From Methanobacteriota archaeon (lineage in GTDB: Archaea > Thermoplasmatota > Poseidoniia > Poseidoniales > Poseidoniaceae): a stretch of 6,618 bases of DNA. Shown piece by piece: positions 6,534-6,618 of the stretch (the first letter of the stretch is position 1; the number at the start of each line of letters is the position of its first letter). A program made the position numbers and the translations under genes. Below the pieces are notes generated by a model. That model was not told the origin of the DNA and did no database searches. It worked only from the letters and a program-made list of their open reading frames with translations. The DNA is taken from assembly GCA_018662715.1 (NCBI GenBank), contig JABJFP010000052.1, forward strand, positions 1 to 6,618. Reading direction: 5' to 3'.

Positions 6534-6618
6534 CAATAGACCAAGTTCGCACATCAACTCCACTTGAGAGATGGACGTGTTCGGGATGGAGAGGATTCTG
6601 AATTCCCAAATCATAGGA
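6523..6618 (-). CDS. Possible C-terminus of a convergent gene, cut by window edge
   Basis: On the minus strand a frame is open from the window edge for 31 codons and stops at TGA (6523-6525), three bases past the transaldolase stop. The peptide ends in SSGVDVRTWSIERL. I do not recognise the family. A random frame would stay open this long about one time in five, so openness alone is weak. The main support is the tight convergent arrangement with the inverted repeat covering both stops. A second minus-strand frame is also open here and runs on antisense into the transaldolase, and a plus-strand ATG at 6571 is open to the edge. Either could be the real signal instead. Confidence 0.3.
   Translation of the reverse strand, partial: SYDLGIQNPLHPEHVHLSSGVDVRTWSIERL

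Noticed and set aside
6577..6591. On the minus strand, CCATCCCGAACACG resembles the conserved loop C segment of 5S rRNA.
   Set aside because: The flanks do not form the expected helix III and helix II pairs, and the following 70 bases lack the usual 3' half and would run into the transaldolase coding end. A chance match, or part of a coding frame, is more likely, although a gene cut by the window edge limits the test.
6571..6618. Plus-strand ATG at 6571 open to the window edge (MDVFGMERILNSQ...).
   Set aside because: Only 16 codons, with no TATA box at the right distance and only a weak GAG-type motif. It conflicts with the convergent minus-strand frame and cannot be decided here.
1..6618. 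CRISPR arrays, insertion sequences, tRNAs, defence genes or phage genes.
   Set aside because: No direct-repeat array, transposase, terminal repeats, tRNA cloverleaf or phage-type protein was seen by eye on either strand. The region looks like a stable chromosomal core.

Overview
The window looks like a stretch of archaeal chromosome. The best guess is a planktonic euryarchaeon of the Thermoplasmata / Marine Group II (Poseidoniales) type. The reasons are a TATA-like box placed about 26 nt before the first base of the OPT gene, as expected for a leaderless mRNA; Shine-Dalgarno-like G-rich motifs only in front of genes inside a run; a transketolase split into two subunits; and moderate GC with compact spacing. 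The taxonomic call is inference from style. No rRNA or other marker is present to fix it.

Layout: on the minus strand, from the left edge to about 1381, lies the N-terminal half of a type II P-type cation ATPase, cut by the window edge. A 138-bp divergent intergenic region (1382-1519) carries the promoter for the rightward genes. On the plus strand follow an OPT-family transporter (1520-3565), the two subunits of a split transketolase (3643-4464 and 4461-5399, overlapping by ATGA), a small MazG/dCTPase-like nucleotide pyrophosphohydrolase (5442-5807) and a short transaldolase of the TalC/FSA-like fold (5860-6519). The last 100 bases may hold the C-terminus of a convergent minus-strand gene, with a perfect 8-bp inverted repeat over both stop codons.

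Functionally, the split transketolase and the transaldolase together form the carbon-rearranging core of the non-oxidative pentose phosphate pathway, which links ribose-5-phosphate and erythrose-4-phosphate to glycolytic sugars. The pyrophosphohydrolase between them fits a loose nucleotide theme. The two membrane transporters are not obviously related to this.

No wholly new system is evident. The best leads are active-site changes in the split transketolase (the usual His of the DG-x-[ST]-H-Q motif is Ala, and GSLG[HQ]G reads GSLGMG), which could mean altered substrate use, and active-site residues in the short aldolase that point to true transaldolase rather than fructose-6-phosphate aldolase.
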